64,000 nt of DNA from Macrotis lagotis (GCF_037893015.1 NC_133660.1:162124937-162188936); one strand, 5' to 3'. Counted from the first letter of the stretch, positions 1 through 12,177 are shown. Translations and numbers: made by a program. The notes: generated by a model from the sequence alone, not told the origin.

Positions 1-1594
1 GCATTCTAAGCTCTTTTGCCTTCCGGTATATTATATTCCAAGCCCTATGAGCTTCCAATGTAGTTGCTGCTAAGTCCTGTGTGATCCTGACTGCAGCTCC
101 ACGATATTTGAACTGTGTCCTTCTGGCTGCTTGTAATATTTTCTCTTTGACTTGGGAGTTCTGGAACTTGGCTATAATATTCCTAGGGGTTGGTTTTTTG
201 GGATCTCTTTCTCTGGGGGATCGGTGGATTCTCTCCATTTCTATTTTGCCCTCTGCTTCTAGAATATCAGGGCAATTTTCCTGTAGTAATTCTTTGAAAA
301 TGATGTCAAGGCTCTTTTCCTGATCATGATTTTCAGGTATTCCAATAATTTTTAAATTATCTTTCCTAAGTCTGTTTTCCATATCAGTTGTTTTTTCAAT
401 GAGATATTTCATATTTTCTTCTAATTTTTCATTTTTTTGGTTTTGAAGTATTGATTCCTGATTTCTGGTAAATTCATCAATCTCTCTGAATTCTATTCTT
501 TGTCTGAAGGATTTGTTCTCCTCAGAGAGTTTTCTATCTCTTTTTCCATCTGGCCCATTTTTCTTTTTAAAGCATTCTTCTCCTCAATAACTTTTTGAAC
601 TGTTTTATCCATTTGACCTAAGTTGGTTTTTAGCATGCTATTTTCTTCAGCATTTTTTTGGATTTCCTTGACTAAGCTGCTGACTTCATTTTCATGTTTT
701 TCCTGCATCTCTTTCCTTTCTTTTCCCAATTTTTCTTCCAACTCCCTCATTTGATTTTCAAAGTCTTTTTTGAGTTCTGTCATAGCCTGAGCTCAATTTC
801 TGTTTTTCTTGGAGTCTTTAGATGCAGGAGCTTGTGCTTCCTCATCTTCAGACTGAGTATTTTGATCCTTCTTGGGCTCATTTGCAAAATATTTCTCAAT
901 GGTCTTATTCTTGTTTCTCTGCTCATTTTTCCAGCCTGGGCCTGGTTTTGGGGTGCTTCCTGAGCTTTTGGGGCACTCCCACAAGGGTCTCAGTGTGTGA
1001 GGCTCTGTCCTCCCTCCTGGTCTGTGAATGACCATAAGCACCCCCCTCTGCCATGGGGCTGAGGTGAGGGGGCCCTGCTGTTCTATGGGGGACCTAGACT
1101 GTGATCAGGATCTGAATGTGGTCAGAGCCCCAGAGTCCTGTTCCAGAGGCAGAGGACAGAGCTCTGCAGTCTCTCTTCACTCCCCTCCCTCAGCTCAATG
1201 GGCTCATGCCCTGGAGGCTCCTGCTTACTGGCTCTGCCAGCTTCTGTTTCCGGATCTGGGCTGTGCTGGCTTGGCTGCAGGCTGTGTGCCCTGAGGGCTG
1301 GGCTCCACATGCTTGCTCTGAGCCATGGCTCCCAGCGCCCTGGGGCTGCCTCCGGGAGGCTGAAGTTCTTTGGCTCTGGCGGGCCACCCCTCGGGCAGGC
1401 TGCCTCTCCAACCCCAGAGAGCAGAGCCTTTCTGCTCTTTTCCAGGTTACCTTGAGTAGGAGAACTGCTTCACTGGGTCCCTTTGTGGGTTCTGTCTCTC
1501 AAAAGTTTAGTTAGAGTCCTTAGTTTAGAAGTTTTATCAGAGATCACCTGAGACTGGATCCCTTCTTGTAGCCATCTTGGCTCCACCCCCCCCC
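1..1594 (-). mobile_element. L1 element with intact 5' end (5' UTR + ORF1), running off the left edge
   Basis: This L1 is read on the minus strand. The 5' terminus is at about 1575-1594, where the reverse complement carries GGAGCCAAGATGGC, the usual L1 start. About 600 bp of GC-richer 5' UTR follows (roughly 940-1594), then ORF1 down to the left edge. ORF1 shows a lysine-rich N-terminus with the motif KTIEKYFANEPKKD, a coiled coil with heptads (MTELKKDFENQMRELEEKL), and the start of the RNA-binding C-terminal half. Compared with the copy at 51400-52060, ORF1 is broken three times: a 4-nt deletion just after the start codon (near 920), TGG to TGA at 793-795, and a 1-nt deletion near 534. It is therefore not functional. 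The 3' part lies outside the window, so whether it carries ORF2 cannot be seen. Confidence 0.85.
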
Positions 1595-1744
1595 CACTGA
1601 CTTCTAATAGAACAATAGATTCCATCACATACATATACCACATTTTAAACCATTCCCCAGTTAAAGGACATTTACTTAATTTCTAATTCTTTGCCACCAC
1701 GAACAGAGCTGCTAAGAATATTTTTGTACAAGTGATATGTTTTT
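1595..1744 (-). mobile_element. Old L1 3'-region fragment
   Basis: This is antisense L1 3'-region sequence. It includes the recurring phrases 'attccatcac', 'ccattcccca' and 'gagctgct' that also occur at 20620-20750 and 59740-59830. It abuts the 5' end of the L1 at 1-1594 directly, so the younger L1 probably inserted into older L1 sequence. Confidence 0.5.
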
Positions 1745-3117
1745 ATTCATTACTAAAATATTCTTGTTTAAGACTAAACATAATACCCCTACCCCCCAAG
1801 AAATATAGACTCTCATGAGAAATAAAGGAAAGAGAAAAAAATGTGTTTCATTTTGTGTTCTGATACCATCATCTCTGTCTCGGGTGGATCACATTCCTTA
1901 TGATAAGTCCATCATAGAAGTTATTTCCATATTTTTCCACTGTTGCTGTTGTTGATTGTAACTCCCTCCATCCATTCTTCCCCACTACAATATATTATAT
2001 TTTCTCTCTCTTTTCACTCTGTTCCTCTTCTAAAATGTGCTGTAGGGCAGTTGAGTGGCACAGCAGACTGATCACTGGCCCTGGGACTAAGAGGCCCTGA
2101 GCCCACATACCACCCCAGAGACCCAGCAACCACCTGGCCCTGTGGTCCCAGACAGGCCACCCAATCCCAGCACCTTGCAAAAAATATAAAAGAAAATGTG
2201 TTATATCTGACTATTCTCTTCTACGATCTACCCTCTCCTCTATCACCCCCATTCCCCCTTCCACCATCCCCCTTCTCTCCTTTTTACTCTAGATGTCTAT
2301 ACCCTATTGAGTGTGTATGCTGTTTCCTTTCTGAGCCATTTCTGATGAGAGTGAAGGCTCCCTCATTGCCCCTTGCCTTCCCCCTTCTGTATCATTGCAA
2401 AAAAAAAATCTTTTATATGAACTATATTTGCCTATTCCACCTCTCCTTTCTTACTCTTAGTTCGTTTCTCTTTTAGCCATTGACTCCATTTTTAGAATAT
2501 ATTATATCTTCAAATTCAGCTCTGTCCTGTGTTTCATCTATAGAAGCTCCTTCTACCTGCTCTATTAAATGAGAAGTTTCATGTGAGTATTATCAGTATC
2601 ATTTTTCTAAGCAGTAATACATGCAATTCATCATCATCATTAAGTCCCTCATAATTTACCCTTCCCCTTTGCTATCTATGTTTCACCTGAGTCCTGTACT
2701 TGAAGGTCAAACTTTCTGTTCAGCTCTGGTTGTTTCAACAGGAACATTTGAAATTTTGCTGTATTGAAAGTCCATCTTTTCCCCTGGAAGAGGATGGTCA
2801 GTTTTGCTGGGTAGTTGATTCTCAGTTGCATTCCAAGATCATTTGCCCTATGAGCCCTTAATGTAGTTGCTGCTAAATCCTGTGTGATCCTGACTGCAGC
2901 TCCATGATATTTGTGTCCTTCTGGCTGATGTAGTATTTTCTCTTTGACTTGGGAGTTCTGGAACTTGGCCATAATATTCCTGGGGGTTGTTTTTTTTTTT
3001 TTTTGGATCTCTTTCCAGGGGAGATTGGTGGATTCTCTCAATTTTTATTTTGCCCTCTGCTTCTAGGATATCAGGACAATTTTCCTGTAGGATTTCTTTA
3101 AAAATGAGGTCAAGGCT
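1745..3117 (-). mobile_element. HAL1-like (ORF1-only L1) element, 3' half
   Basis: This is the minus-strand 3' UTR (about 1745-2670) followed by ORF1 C-terminal codons (about 2676-3117). ORF1 pieces visible on the minus strand include AKFQNSQVKEKIL, LRAHRANDLG and NYPAKLTILFQGKRWTF, typical of the L1 ORF1p C-terminal domain. No ORF2 lies downstream: a conserved roughly 1 kb pyrimidine-rich 3' UTR ends near 1745. The element continues at 4992-6075, interrupted by the plus-strand insertion at 3118-4991. The 3' UTR is itself interrupted by a SINE at about 2042-2192. Confidence 0.7.
2042..2192 (+). mobile_element. tRNA-derived SINE, divergent subfamily
   Basis: The head 'gggcag..gagtggcacagcag' and the body 'cactggccctggga' match the common SINE of this window. 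The second half ends '..accttgcaaaaaa' but has GC-richer wording (CCTGGCCCTGTGGTCCCAGAC) than the other copies. It is flanked by an imperfect target duplication, AAAATGTGCT at 2032-2041 and AAAATGTGTT at 2193-2202. It lies inside the HAL1-like 3' UTR. Confidence 0.7.
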
Positions 3118-4513
3118 GTGGATGAGCTCAAAAAAGACTTTGAAAAGTAATTAAGGGAGGTGGAGGAAAAATTGGGAGGAGAAATGAGAGCCATGCAGAA
3201 AAATCATGAAAACCAAATCAAAAGCTTGGCGAAAGAAAAACAAAAAATAATGAAGAAAATAATATGTTAAAAATTAGTTTAGGCCTAATGGAAAAAGCAA
3301 AACAAAAGGCAAATGAGGAGAAGAATGCCTTAAAAAGCAGAATTGTTCATCAGGAAAATGAGATAAAAAAGCTCTCTGAAGAAAATAACTCCTTCAAATG
3401 CAAAATGGAACTAAAGGAAGCTGATGACTTTATAAGACAGCAGAAAGAAATAAAACTCTTCCAAAAAAAAGCCAAAACTTAGAAGAAAATGTGAACTATC
3501 TCATTGGAAAAACAACTGACCTTGAAAACAGATCCAGAAGAAATAATTTGAAAATTATTGGATTATCTGAAAGCCATGACCAGGAGAAGAACCTAGACTT
3601 TATTTTTCAAGAAATAATACAGCAAAATTGCCCTGAGATCCTAGAAGCAGAGGGTAAAATAGAAATCGAGAGAATTCACTGGTCACCCACTGAAAGGGAT
3701 CCCAAAAGAAAAACTTCCAGGAATATGATAGCCAAATTCCAAAACTCCCAAATCAAAGAGAAAATTCTAAAAGCTGTCAGAAACCGACAAGTCAACTACC
3801 AAAGCTCCATAGTAAGGTCTTGGTTTACAACCGAGAATCAACTACCCAGAAAAACTGAACATCCTCTTTCAGGGGAAAAGATGGATTTTCAATGATACAG
3901 GGGACTTCCAAACTTTCCTAAGGAGACAACCAGAGCTGAACAGGAAGTTTGATTTCCAAGTACAGGATGCTGGTGAACCATAGAGGGAGTGGAAGAGAGG
4001 AACTAACTATGAGGAACTTGATGCTGTTGAACTGTTTGTATTCCTACACGGGAAGAAGATATTGATGACTCATATGAACTTTCTAATTTATAAGAGCTGT
4101 TAGAAGGAGCATATAAAGACAAGACATAGGAAGGAGTGGAATATAATGGTATGATGTGGTAAAGGTATGGAGTCAATGGGCGATGGGGTAAAGTACTGGA
4201 GGAAGGAAAGGGAGATGAAAAAGAAGCTGAGAGATTTCACATAGGAGTCAAAAACTTTTTCAATGGTGGTGAGGGGGGGAAGGCAAGGGGGAATAAGTGA
4301 ACCTTCATTCTCATCAGAAATGGCTCAGGGAGGAAATGGCATGCACACTTAATAGGCTTAGGAAATCTGTCTTGCCCTGGAGAAGGATGGGAGGAAAGGG
4401 ACTGGATGAGGGGGAATGGGTGTTGGGAAGGGGGAATAGGTGATAGAATAGAAGGAAGATCAAGGGAGAGGGTACTCAGATGCAATACAATTTTTGGACA
4501 GGGCCAGAATGAA

Positions 4514-4572
<59 letters not shown>

Positions 4573-4991
4573 ATAGAATAAATGAGAGTGGGGAGAAATA
4601 GAGTGGAGGTACAGCTAGTAATAGCAACTGAGGAAAAAATATTGAAGCAACTTCTCTGTTGGACTTATGATAGGAAAAGCAACTCACCCCAGAGACAGAG
4701 CCATTGAAATCTGAACACAGACTAAAGTATATTTTTTCTCTCTCTCTATTCTTGAGGTTTCCTATCTTCTTGGGGCGGGGAGAATGTTATGTTTATTCTT
4801 ATGTTTACTCTTATGACATTCAATTTACATCAATGTATGGCATGGGAAACAATGTAGAGACTGTCAGACAGCCTTCATGGGGGGGGAGGGAAGGGAGAGA
4901 AATTGTAGAATTCAGAGCCTTGCAAAAAATGATGGGTACATATTACTATTGTATATAATTGGAAAACAAATAAAATGTTAAAACCAAAAAA
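3118..4991 (+). mobile_element. 5'-truncated HAL1-like element nested in an antisense HAL1-like element
   Basis: This insertion is in plus orientation. It starts inside the ORF1 coiled coil (DELKKDFEK-like), continues through the ORF1 C-terminal domain (MIAKFQNSQIKEKIL; a stop near 3980 after VQDAGEP), then a roughly 1 kb 3' UTR that includes a (GA)n tract, and ends in a poly(A) at 4987-4996. ORF1 is frameshifted at about 3480 and again at about 3815. No ORF2 is present between the ORF1 stop and the poly(A). Target duplication: AAAAATGAGGTCAAGGCT (3100-3117) and AAAAATGAGGTCAATGCT (4992-5009), with one mismatch. Confidence 0.85.
4517..4570. repeat. (GA)n microsatellite
   Basis: An uninterrupted run of about 27 GA units inside the 3' UTR of the plus-strand HAL1-like insertion. 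Confidence 0.95.
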
Positions 4992-6075
4992 AAAAATGAG
5001 GTCAATGCTCTTTTCCTGATCATAACTTACAGGTATCCTGATAATTTTTAAATTATCTTTCCTGAATCTGTTTTCCATATTAGGTGTTTTTTCAATGAGA
5101 TGTTTCATATTTTCTTCTTATTTTTCATTCTTTTGGTATTGAAGTATTGTGTCTTGATTTCTTGTAAAGTCATCAGCTTCCTTTAGCTCCCATTCTACAT
5201 CTGAAGGATTTTTTTTCCTCAGAGAGCTTTCTTATCTCTTTTTCCATTTGGCCAATTCTGCTTTTTAAAGTATTCTCCTCAATAACTTTTTGAACTGTTT
5301 TATCCATTTGACCTATGCTGGTTTTTAACATGTAATTTTCTGAAGCATTTTTTTGAATCTCATTGACTTAGCTGCTGACTTCTTTTTCATGTCTTTCCTG
5401 CATCTCTCTCATTTCGTTTCCCAAGTTTTCTTCTATCTCACTTACTTGATTTTCAAAATCTTTTTTGAGCTCTATCATAGCCTGAGCCCAACTTCCGTTT
5501 TTCTTCGAGTCTTTAGATACAGGAGCTTGTACTTCCTCATCTTCAGATTGAGTATTTTGATCCTTTTTGGGATCATAGACAAAGAATTCCTCAGTGTTGA
5601 GCCTTTTTTTCCCCTCTGTTTACTCATTTCTCCAGCCTGTGCCTGGTTTTGGGGTGCTTCCTGAGCTTTTGAGTATTATTGGGATACCTGCTTTGGGGTT
5701 TTCTTTTGGGACACCCCACAGGAACCTTTATCCCTCTAAGGTCTTATGTTCTCTTGCTAGTGATTTGATATTTAGATGACCATAGGCACTCCCCTCTGCC
5801 AGAGCTGTGAAGAAGGTCCCTGCTATCTTGGTATGGAAGGCCAAACTGCAACCTGGATCTGAGTGTGGGAAAACAGCAGAGTCCTGCCCCAGGTAGAGCA
5901 GAGGGATTTCTGCAGTCTCCCCGATCCCCTTACCATCTGTGGGCTGTGCTCTGGAGGTGCAGGCTGGTTTCCCTAGATTCCTGCTGAAGGTTCTCACTGT
6001 AGGGCTGCTCTGAGATCGGTGCTCCTCACTCCACACTCATTCTGGAGCAGCAGAATTCTCTCACCTGTGTTTTCT
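4992..6075 (-). mobile_element. HAL1-like element, 5' half (ORF1 N-terminus and 5' UTR)
   Basis: This continues the element at 1745-3117 beyond the nested insertion. On the minus strand it carries the ORF1 coiled coil and N-terminus (about 4992-5630) and then a GC-richer 5' UTR (about 5630-6075). The UTR resembles the older L1 5' UTR at 52800-53200, for example 'gcaacctggatctg' and 'gtgctcctcac' against 'gagctcctgctctgcactcattct'. It loses similarity at about 6075, so the extreme 5' end is missing. Confidence 0.75.
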
Positions 6076-6420
6076 TTATATCAGTGGTACTTCTGTGGGT
6101 TGTCAAAACTAGTCCCAATTCAGAAGTTTGGGTTGGGCTACTCCTTTTTACCCAATAACCTAAATTCACAATGTTTCTAAATTGACCTAGACTCTTTTCA
6201 ACTATCTTTAGTGGTCTCTTCTTATTGTTACTTGACACACAAAGGATCACACTATTAGCAATGATTTGACAAAAATATTTATCACTGTAGTTCATGGAAT
6301 TTTTGTTTGCTACCTGTGTTCCATATTTATTGCACTGAGAGGGAGAAATAGTACAGAAATATGTACAGAATGGGTTTATATTGTCTTCAGAATCTTAGTG
6401 TGAATCACTAATTTTCTTTT

Positions 6421-6582
6421 TTTAAAAAAATTTTTTTTTGGTTTTTGCAAGGCAAATGGGGTTAAGTGGCTTGCCCAAGGCCACACAGCTAGGTAATTAT
6501 TAAGTGTCTGAGACCGGATTTAAACTCAGGTACTTCTGACTCCAGGGCCAGTGCTTTATCTACTGTGCCACCTAGCCGCCCC
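6421..6582 (-). mobile_element. WSINE1-like SINE
   Basis: Antisense copy of the abundant SINE. A poly(T) start is followed by the tail 'tttgcaaggcaaatggggttaagtgg' (split here only for description), and the head ends '..gccacctagccgcccc' at 6582. It is nearly full length. Confidence 0.9.
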
Positions 6583-7442
6583 TTAACTTCTTATATTTCA
6601 GAAAAATATCTCAAATTGAGGGCTCTGGTAGAGTTTGAAGAGAATTCAGGGGGACTAGGGAACTGGGCTTGGATTCATTTTTGTATCTCAAATCAGGATA
6701 ACTTTTCTTTCCTTCTAGGCACTGAAAATTCCATTCTCACTGTCTCACTGTCCCATTCCTACCTGTTATTATTTGACTCCCTGCCTTATTTGTTCCTCTT
6801 CCTCCCAGCCTTTCTTCCTCACATCTTAGATAGATGGGTCTTGGTGAGAACCTGGTCATTTCTGAGGAGAGCCCAAAATTAGGCTGATTTCTCTCCTGTA
6901 GTGGTCTGCACCACATCAACTTAGCACATATTTAGTTGTAGCTTTTCCCTCTTCATTAAAATTCATTTTGGGGTGGAATTGAAGTATAGTATTGCTTCTT
7001 GGCAGGCATAATATTTATTAGCTTCATGTTCTTGGTCAAGTTATTTTCACGCCTTCATCAGTAAAATGGAAAAAATTATATATATATATATAATATACAT
7101 ATTTGTATTTATATTTATTACCAATGCCACAGGAGTGAAGATCAAATCAAATCAACATGCATTTATTAAGTAACTACTAGGTACCAGACACTTTGCTAAG
7201 AGGAAAAAATAATCCCTGAGCTCACAATCTAATGGAAGAGACAACTTGCAAACAATTATTTATAAACTAACTATATACAAGATTAAATTGGAATAATCAG
7301 AAGAGGAAAGGCATAGCACTACAAAGGACCCAGAAAAGCTTCCATAGGATTATATATTATCTTGACTCTTTTATAGAATTATTTCATGTGTATTTCCAAT
7401 TAGTCCCTAAATTCCTTGATAGCAGCAGTGAATGACCTGCTC
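6583..7442. other. Intergenic or EXOC1L-intronic DNA
   Basis: No coding exon was recognised. There is a short (TA)n run at about 7076-7093. At 7150-7330 there is a diverged copy of the 5' part of the mammalian-wide repeat seen more completely at 42055-43580 ('catttattaagtaactacta', 'ctcacaatctaatgg'). Confidence 0.5.
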
Positions 7443-7600
7443 CTTTTTTTTTTTTTTAGGTTTTTGCAAGGCAATGGGGTTAAGTAGCTTGCCCAAGGCC
7501 ACAGAGCCAGGTAATTATTAAGTGTCTGAGGCCGGATTTGAACTCAGGTCCTCCTGACTCCAGGGCCAGTGCTCTATCCACTGCACCAACTGGCTGTTCC
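7443..7600 (-). mobile_element. WSINE1-like SINE
   Basis: Full-length antisense copy with a 14-nt poly(T). It is bracketed by 'acctgctcctt' (about 7436) and 'acctgctctt' (7602), a probable target duplication. Confidence 0.9.
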
Positions 7601-8081
7601 AACCTGCTCTTTCTTAATCTCTTCTCATAGTGCCTGGTACAGTTGTGAACATACCATAGAAGCTCTAAAAATATAAAGTTTCACTATAGTTTGAATCAAT
7701 CCAATTAAATGTTGAGCTGAATTGGAAAAACTTGATTCCTTGGAAGTAAAAAGGATAATTTTTTGAAAGTGAGATTTAGAAGTAGAAAGAAAGGAAAAGG
7801 ATTCTTTTTGAGTTACTAGAGACATCAAGGGACTCAATGGGCTGAAAATTAATTTGAGAATCAACATTAAGTTGACTAGGACCAGGGACTGGGTCTTCAG
7901 GTTCATTGGTACAAAGAGCCCACAGATGAGTAAATGCCCTCTAACAACGTAGATCAAGACCTTCACTGCAACTTACCATCTTAAAGATCTGTCCAGAGCT
8001 CTGAAAGTATGGGCCCTGGCTCCCATAGCTAGTGTCAGAGGTCAAACTAAACTCATCTCTTTTTCTAGCTCTAGGTCAATT

Positions 8082-8230
8082 CTTTTTTTAAAATTTATTT
8101 AAGGCAGTGGGGTTAAGTGACTTGCCCAAGGTCACACAGCTAAGCAATTATTAGGCCTGAGCCAAATTTGAACTCAGGTCCTCCTGACTCTAGGGCTGAT
8201 GCTTTATCCACTTCACCACCTAGCTGCCCC
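8082..8230 (-). mobile_element. WSINE1-like SINE, diverged
   Basis: Antisense copy with the target duplication TCTAGGTCAATT at 8070-8081 and 8231-8242 (perfect). It is more diverged than other copies ('aggcctgagccaaattt'). Confidence 0.9.
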
Positions 8231-8242
8231 TCTAGGTCAATT

Positions 8243-11010
8243 TTCTATCCACTATGCAACACTGCCTGTCCTATGACCTAAGACTGGGTAATTCCATTCT
8301 AGGAAATAAAAGAATGTTAACTCCATCAGATAGCATTTTAATACAAAACATATTTGTTTAATTTGGATATAGGAATTCTTTGATTTTTTCCTCTTACATT
8401 ATGAAAGTATATTAGCGTGCAGTGCTAGATAATGGGATGGTCATTACTGTCATACAATCACCTCTGCCTCTCTGAGCTTCAGTTTTCTCATCCATAAAAT
8501 GAGGAGTAAATAATACACATGGGTCATAGAGCCATGGATACAATGAACCATTTAAAATACTTATAGAAATGGATACTATTGTTATTATGACTCAGTTTCA
8601 ATAATGGGATGCTAAGAATCTATCTGTGTAAGATTTTGAGGATAGTGGTTTGTGTATGACAGTTGAACTAATGTTCTGTGCAACTCATTATTCAATTAGG
8701 TTCCCACAATTTGTACTCATATCTCAAAAATCATTAGTAAATACTCTTTTACTGTTTCCTGGAAAGCTAATGAAGTATCCTTAGGACCTTCTTTAGAAAT
8801 ATACAATTCTTTTTCAGTTATTCTGTCCAAGGATAACTGCTTTCTGGTAGCAACATGCAATTATCCAGAGTCGTGGCTCATCCAGGAGGATAAGGGGAGG
8901 GGGGAGGCAGGGCCAAGTGCACATACCCCAGCTTAGATACTTTCCTGGACAAATTATTCATCAGGACAAATTGTGGGACTCTGCTCTGATCCTTTCCTTA
9001 TTCTAATTTGCACCTGGATTTTGTTGTCTTATTTAGTCTAGAGTTTTGATTCTGTTTACTGTTGACTCGTTGTTGATTGCATCATTTCAAGATACTGACA
9101 TTCCTCTTACCTTTGATGTTTTTCCTATACTCTGTATTGGATAATCTGGTAATCAATTATTTTCTACTTCCAAGAACCACCTTTGTCTCTGACTAACTCG
9201 CTTTGCCTAGTTCTGGACCACATAAAAGTATGGCCTGGGAGGCCTCAGCTACTGCCACGGATAGTTTCTAGCTATTCCAAGTTGATATTTGGGGGTAGGA
9301 GAAGCAGAGATACAGAGTAGGAGGAGTCCACAATAAGAGTATTTGAAAATTCTTAATACCCACAAAAATTTTTCTGTTAAGGCATAAACTAAAATAAGCT
9401 GGCCTTTGAGAAGATTGTTGATGACTTATGTAAGGACCAGAGAATAAGCATTTTTTTCCTTTATTTCTATTCATCTGAAAAGTTAAATAGAGAAATTTTG
9501 CTATGTATATAAAATGCAATACTGACTATAGTTCATATCTCCATTCAAAAGACATTTTATAGACTAAACAAACCATAATTATGTAGGTAGAACTCTGAGT
9601 TGACTAGACCTTTAGAATTTTATTTGTTGTTCCTTTTTGTACCACAATATCATAAAAGTGCAGTTTGGGATATAACATCCATGTACAATACTGATTGATT
9701 ATCAACTTCTTTTTCTGTCAATGAGTTTTGAATTTAGATACCTGGTGGCATGCATATATGTATGTAGTATTAACAAATGTAGTATTAATTAAAGTCTATT
9801 CTTCTAACATGTAGTTTTCTACATTTTTAAATTTCTTTTCCTGTCCAGGTCATTAGATTGTAAGCTATCCATTAGACTGTGAGCCTCTTGAGGGTAGGGA
9901 TTGTCTTTTGTCTTTGTATTCCCTATGCTAATTACTGGCACTTAGTAGGTATTTAATAGTTACTAATTGACTGAATATCCATAAAGTATAAATATTAGAG
10001 AAGCAAAGCCCATCTTGAACTAAGTGACGCTTGACTGGAGGGCAATTTCCCTTCTTGTTATTATTTGCCTCTTTTATCAATTTGCCTTTTTTGGTAATCA
10101 TATTGTCTTCTTAGTGTTAAAATTCCTAAAGCAGTTTATATGCAATTATAAACCATCCTATATGGAAGAGAAAGCTTTATTGTCACTAATTCATCTTTAC
10201 AATCTACTTACCATCAATAAAGTATCATCACAGAGGACTCTAAGAGAAGAGAGTTTTTTTTTAAAAATACTGTTATGTTTAGAAAAATAATGAGATATTA
10301 CATGCCACAATGGATAAAGAGACAATCAGTCCTGAAGTCATGGAATTCTGGGTTCTGCCTCTACCACATACTGACTCTGTGACCTTGGGCAAGTCACTGA
10401 AGCTCTAATGCTACAGGCACCTCTCTTACTAACACTCTAAATTGTAGAGAAATTGTGGTCTTCCTCAGATAGAAAATTTCCACATCAATGAAACCACAGG
10501 TTCAATCCCCATTCCTTGAAAAAATAATTAAAAATCGTTCCCATTTGAAAATTAAGGTACGGTTTCTTGTTCTTTATGAGAAAAGAGCAATCCACTTTCC
10601 AACAAGGGCAGTAAATTGAAAAGAATAGCCCCCACCCCTCCTTTATTTAAAACAATAAGTGCAATTCTGTGCTTGTATATAAAAAAGAAAGAAATCTTAA
10701 GCTAATACAATGATGTGCAAAGAAAATGCACTGGATAGCCCCTTGAATACTAAATAACCCAATGCCATTTCAGATCGGTTTCCTGAACAATTAGCTAAAA
10801 GATTTTTTTCCTAGCACAAGGTTACACTGAGTTTTTTTTGGATTTTGCCATCCAGTAGAGCCTAGTTCTCAGCACTAGCATGATCAGCAGCAGACCCAAG
10901 CACAGTAACACTGTCCAAGTACTAAGTACGTTTCCCTCTGACACCCACTTTCTCACTGAATGCTCATTGGAATAGGACTTTCTTAAAAGAAAGAACACAA
11001 TCAGTAAGTT
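8243..11010. other. Intergenic or EXOC1L-intronic DNA with L2 and MIR relics
   Basis: A MIR-like piece sits at about 8440-8600. A plus-strand L2 3' end lies at about 9855-9980 ('ttgagggtaggga..cttagtaggtatttaa'). A MIR core lies at about 10308-10410 ('gaccttgggcaagtcactga'). No further exon matching the EXOC1L reading frame was recognised on the minus strand here. Confidence 0.5.
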
Positions 11011-11012
11011 AC

Positions 11013-11133
11013 CTGATACACAGAGGTAGTACCTATCCTGGACTGGGAACTCAATTTCAATAAATTCATAGAGATGCTGTGAGAGTGGTTTGAATAGTTT
11101 CTTCTCCAAGTCCTCTTTTACCAAAGATGACAT
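11013..11133 (-). CDS. EXOC1L: EXOC1L first coding exon (exocyst complex component 1-like)
   Basis: The minus strand opens with ATG at 11131-11133 in a good context (GGAAATGT) and reads 40 codons without a stop. It starts [17 protein letters not shown] and ends [10 protein letters not shown] plus one base, then an excellent splice donor, GTAACT (11012 downward). I recognise the start of EXOC1L, a short paralogue of the Sec3/EXOC1 N-terminal domain. The spacing of hydrophobics and the terminal 'LC' resemble EXOC1, whose N-terminal PH-like domain binds phosphoinositides at the plasma membrane. The exon ends in phase 1, which fits the Val that follows in this family. The intact frame together with a real donor argues against a processed pseudogene. 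Later exons were not found in the 11 kb to the left and probably lie outside the window. The name rests on memory of the family; function in marsupials is inference. Confidence 0.75.
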
Positions 11134-11966
11134 TTCCTTCAGTTCAACTACGATTGATGCCTTGGCTCAAGCTTGTTTTCTGTCTTTGTTCCTTTGGCTC
11201 TCTTTCGAGGCTGCAGCTGGTCGCCAAAATCGCCTACCTTTTGCCCCTCAAATTCTCACAGATCCCCGTCTTTCCTGGTATTTCAGTCAGAGCCAGGATC
11301 CAGGATTCAGAGCCTTTTCCAACTTTTCAGTATCCCTCACTGCAGCATCAGCCGTAACAGTAGTGACCCAACCATCACACTTCAGCATCCAGCAGGCTTC
11401 TCTTAGCTGCTCATCTGTGGTTTGTTGATGGGGGAGTATATTGATGAACATTGGCAGGTATAAACGTGGAGCTCCTTCGCTTTTTCAGTGCTGAAGCTCC
11501 CCTCTGATATCAATATTCAGAGGAAGACCACTTCTTCAGTTTGATTCCATTACACAGAACAGCTGTCTGGATGTATTGATTGGAATCATCTTCCATTAAG
11601 AACTTTGCTATCACTTGCAAGAGAAAAAAAGCACTGCTTACTCTCAAACACTCCCCACAAGTATGGCTTTCTCTTTCCTTTCCCCTCTCCTGGAGTGCTG
11701 TCAAACACTTTCCTTTCCCCATAGGTCTGCTCATAGATTGCCTCAGAGGAGAGAAACAGCCAATTCCTTGTTCAAAATCACTTCTGAAATTAAAAAGAGA
11801 CTTCAATATTAGTCTTCATGGCACTGTTTGAAAACCAATACAATTCTTAAGTGGGTGAAATGATACCATACAGGTGGTAGTTGCAAACAATTCCTCATTT
11901 CCACAGAGAACAGAATGAATATTCTGCATGTTTGAAGTTTATAAAGAAGAATTTAGGTTAAACAAA

Positions 11967-12012
<46 letters not shown>

Positions 12013-12160
12013 TCTAATTTCATCTGTGTGGGAACTCTCTCTTTTAATACAGTTCACAATCCATCCATGATTTAGTAGCTAAGACTTAGGCAGTCAGTTA
12101 CCTTAGATATCAGTATTTCCCATCTATAATGTTCAGTCTTCCTATTGATGCCACCACCAG
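11134..12160. other. Region upstream of EXOC1L exon 1
   Basis: On the minus strand this is the immediate 5' flank of the EXOC1L exon, so any promoter or 5' UTR should lie here, but I see no CpG enrichment or TATA box I would defend. Open frames at 11090-11831 have no family signature. A (TA)n microsatellite spans about 11970-12008. Confidence 0.4.
11970..12008. repeat. (TA)n microsatellite
   Basis: About 19 uninterrupted TA units. Confidence 0.95.
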
Positions 12161-12177
12161 AAAAAAGGGACAATCTC

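Noticed and set aside
1116..1514. 132-codon open frame in GC-rich sequence, and the related frame at 52056-52646 (196 codons)
   Set aside because: Both lie in the antisense strand of L1 5' UTR and ORF1 N-terminal sequence. They are shared between L1 copies and have no protein signature.
11510..11806. 98-codon minus-strand frame upstream of EXOC1L
   Set aside because: No family similarity was recognised and no convincing splice link to the EXOC1L exon is visible.
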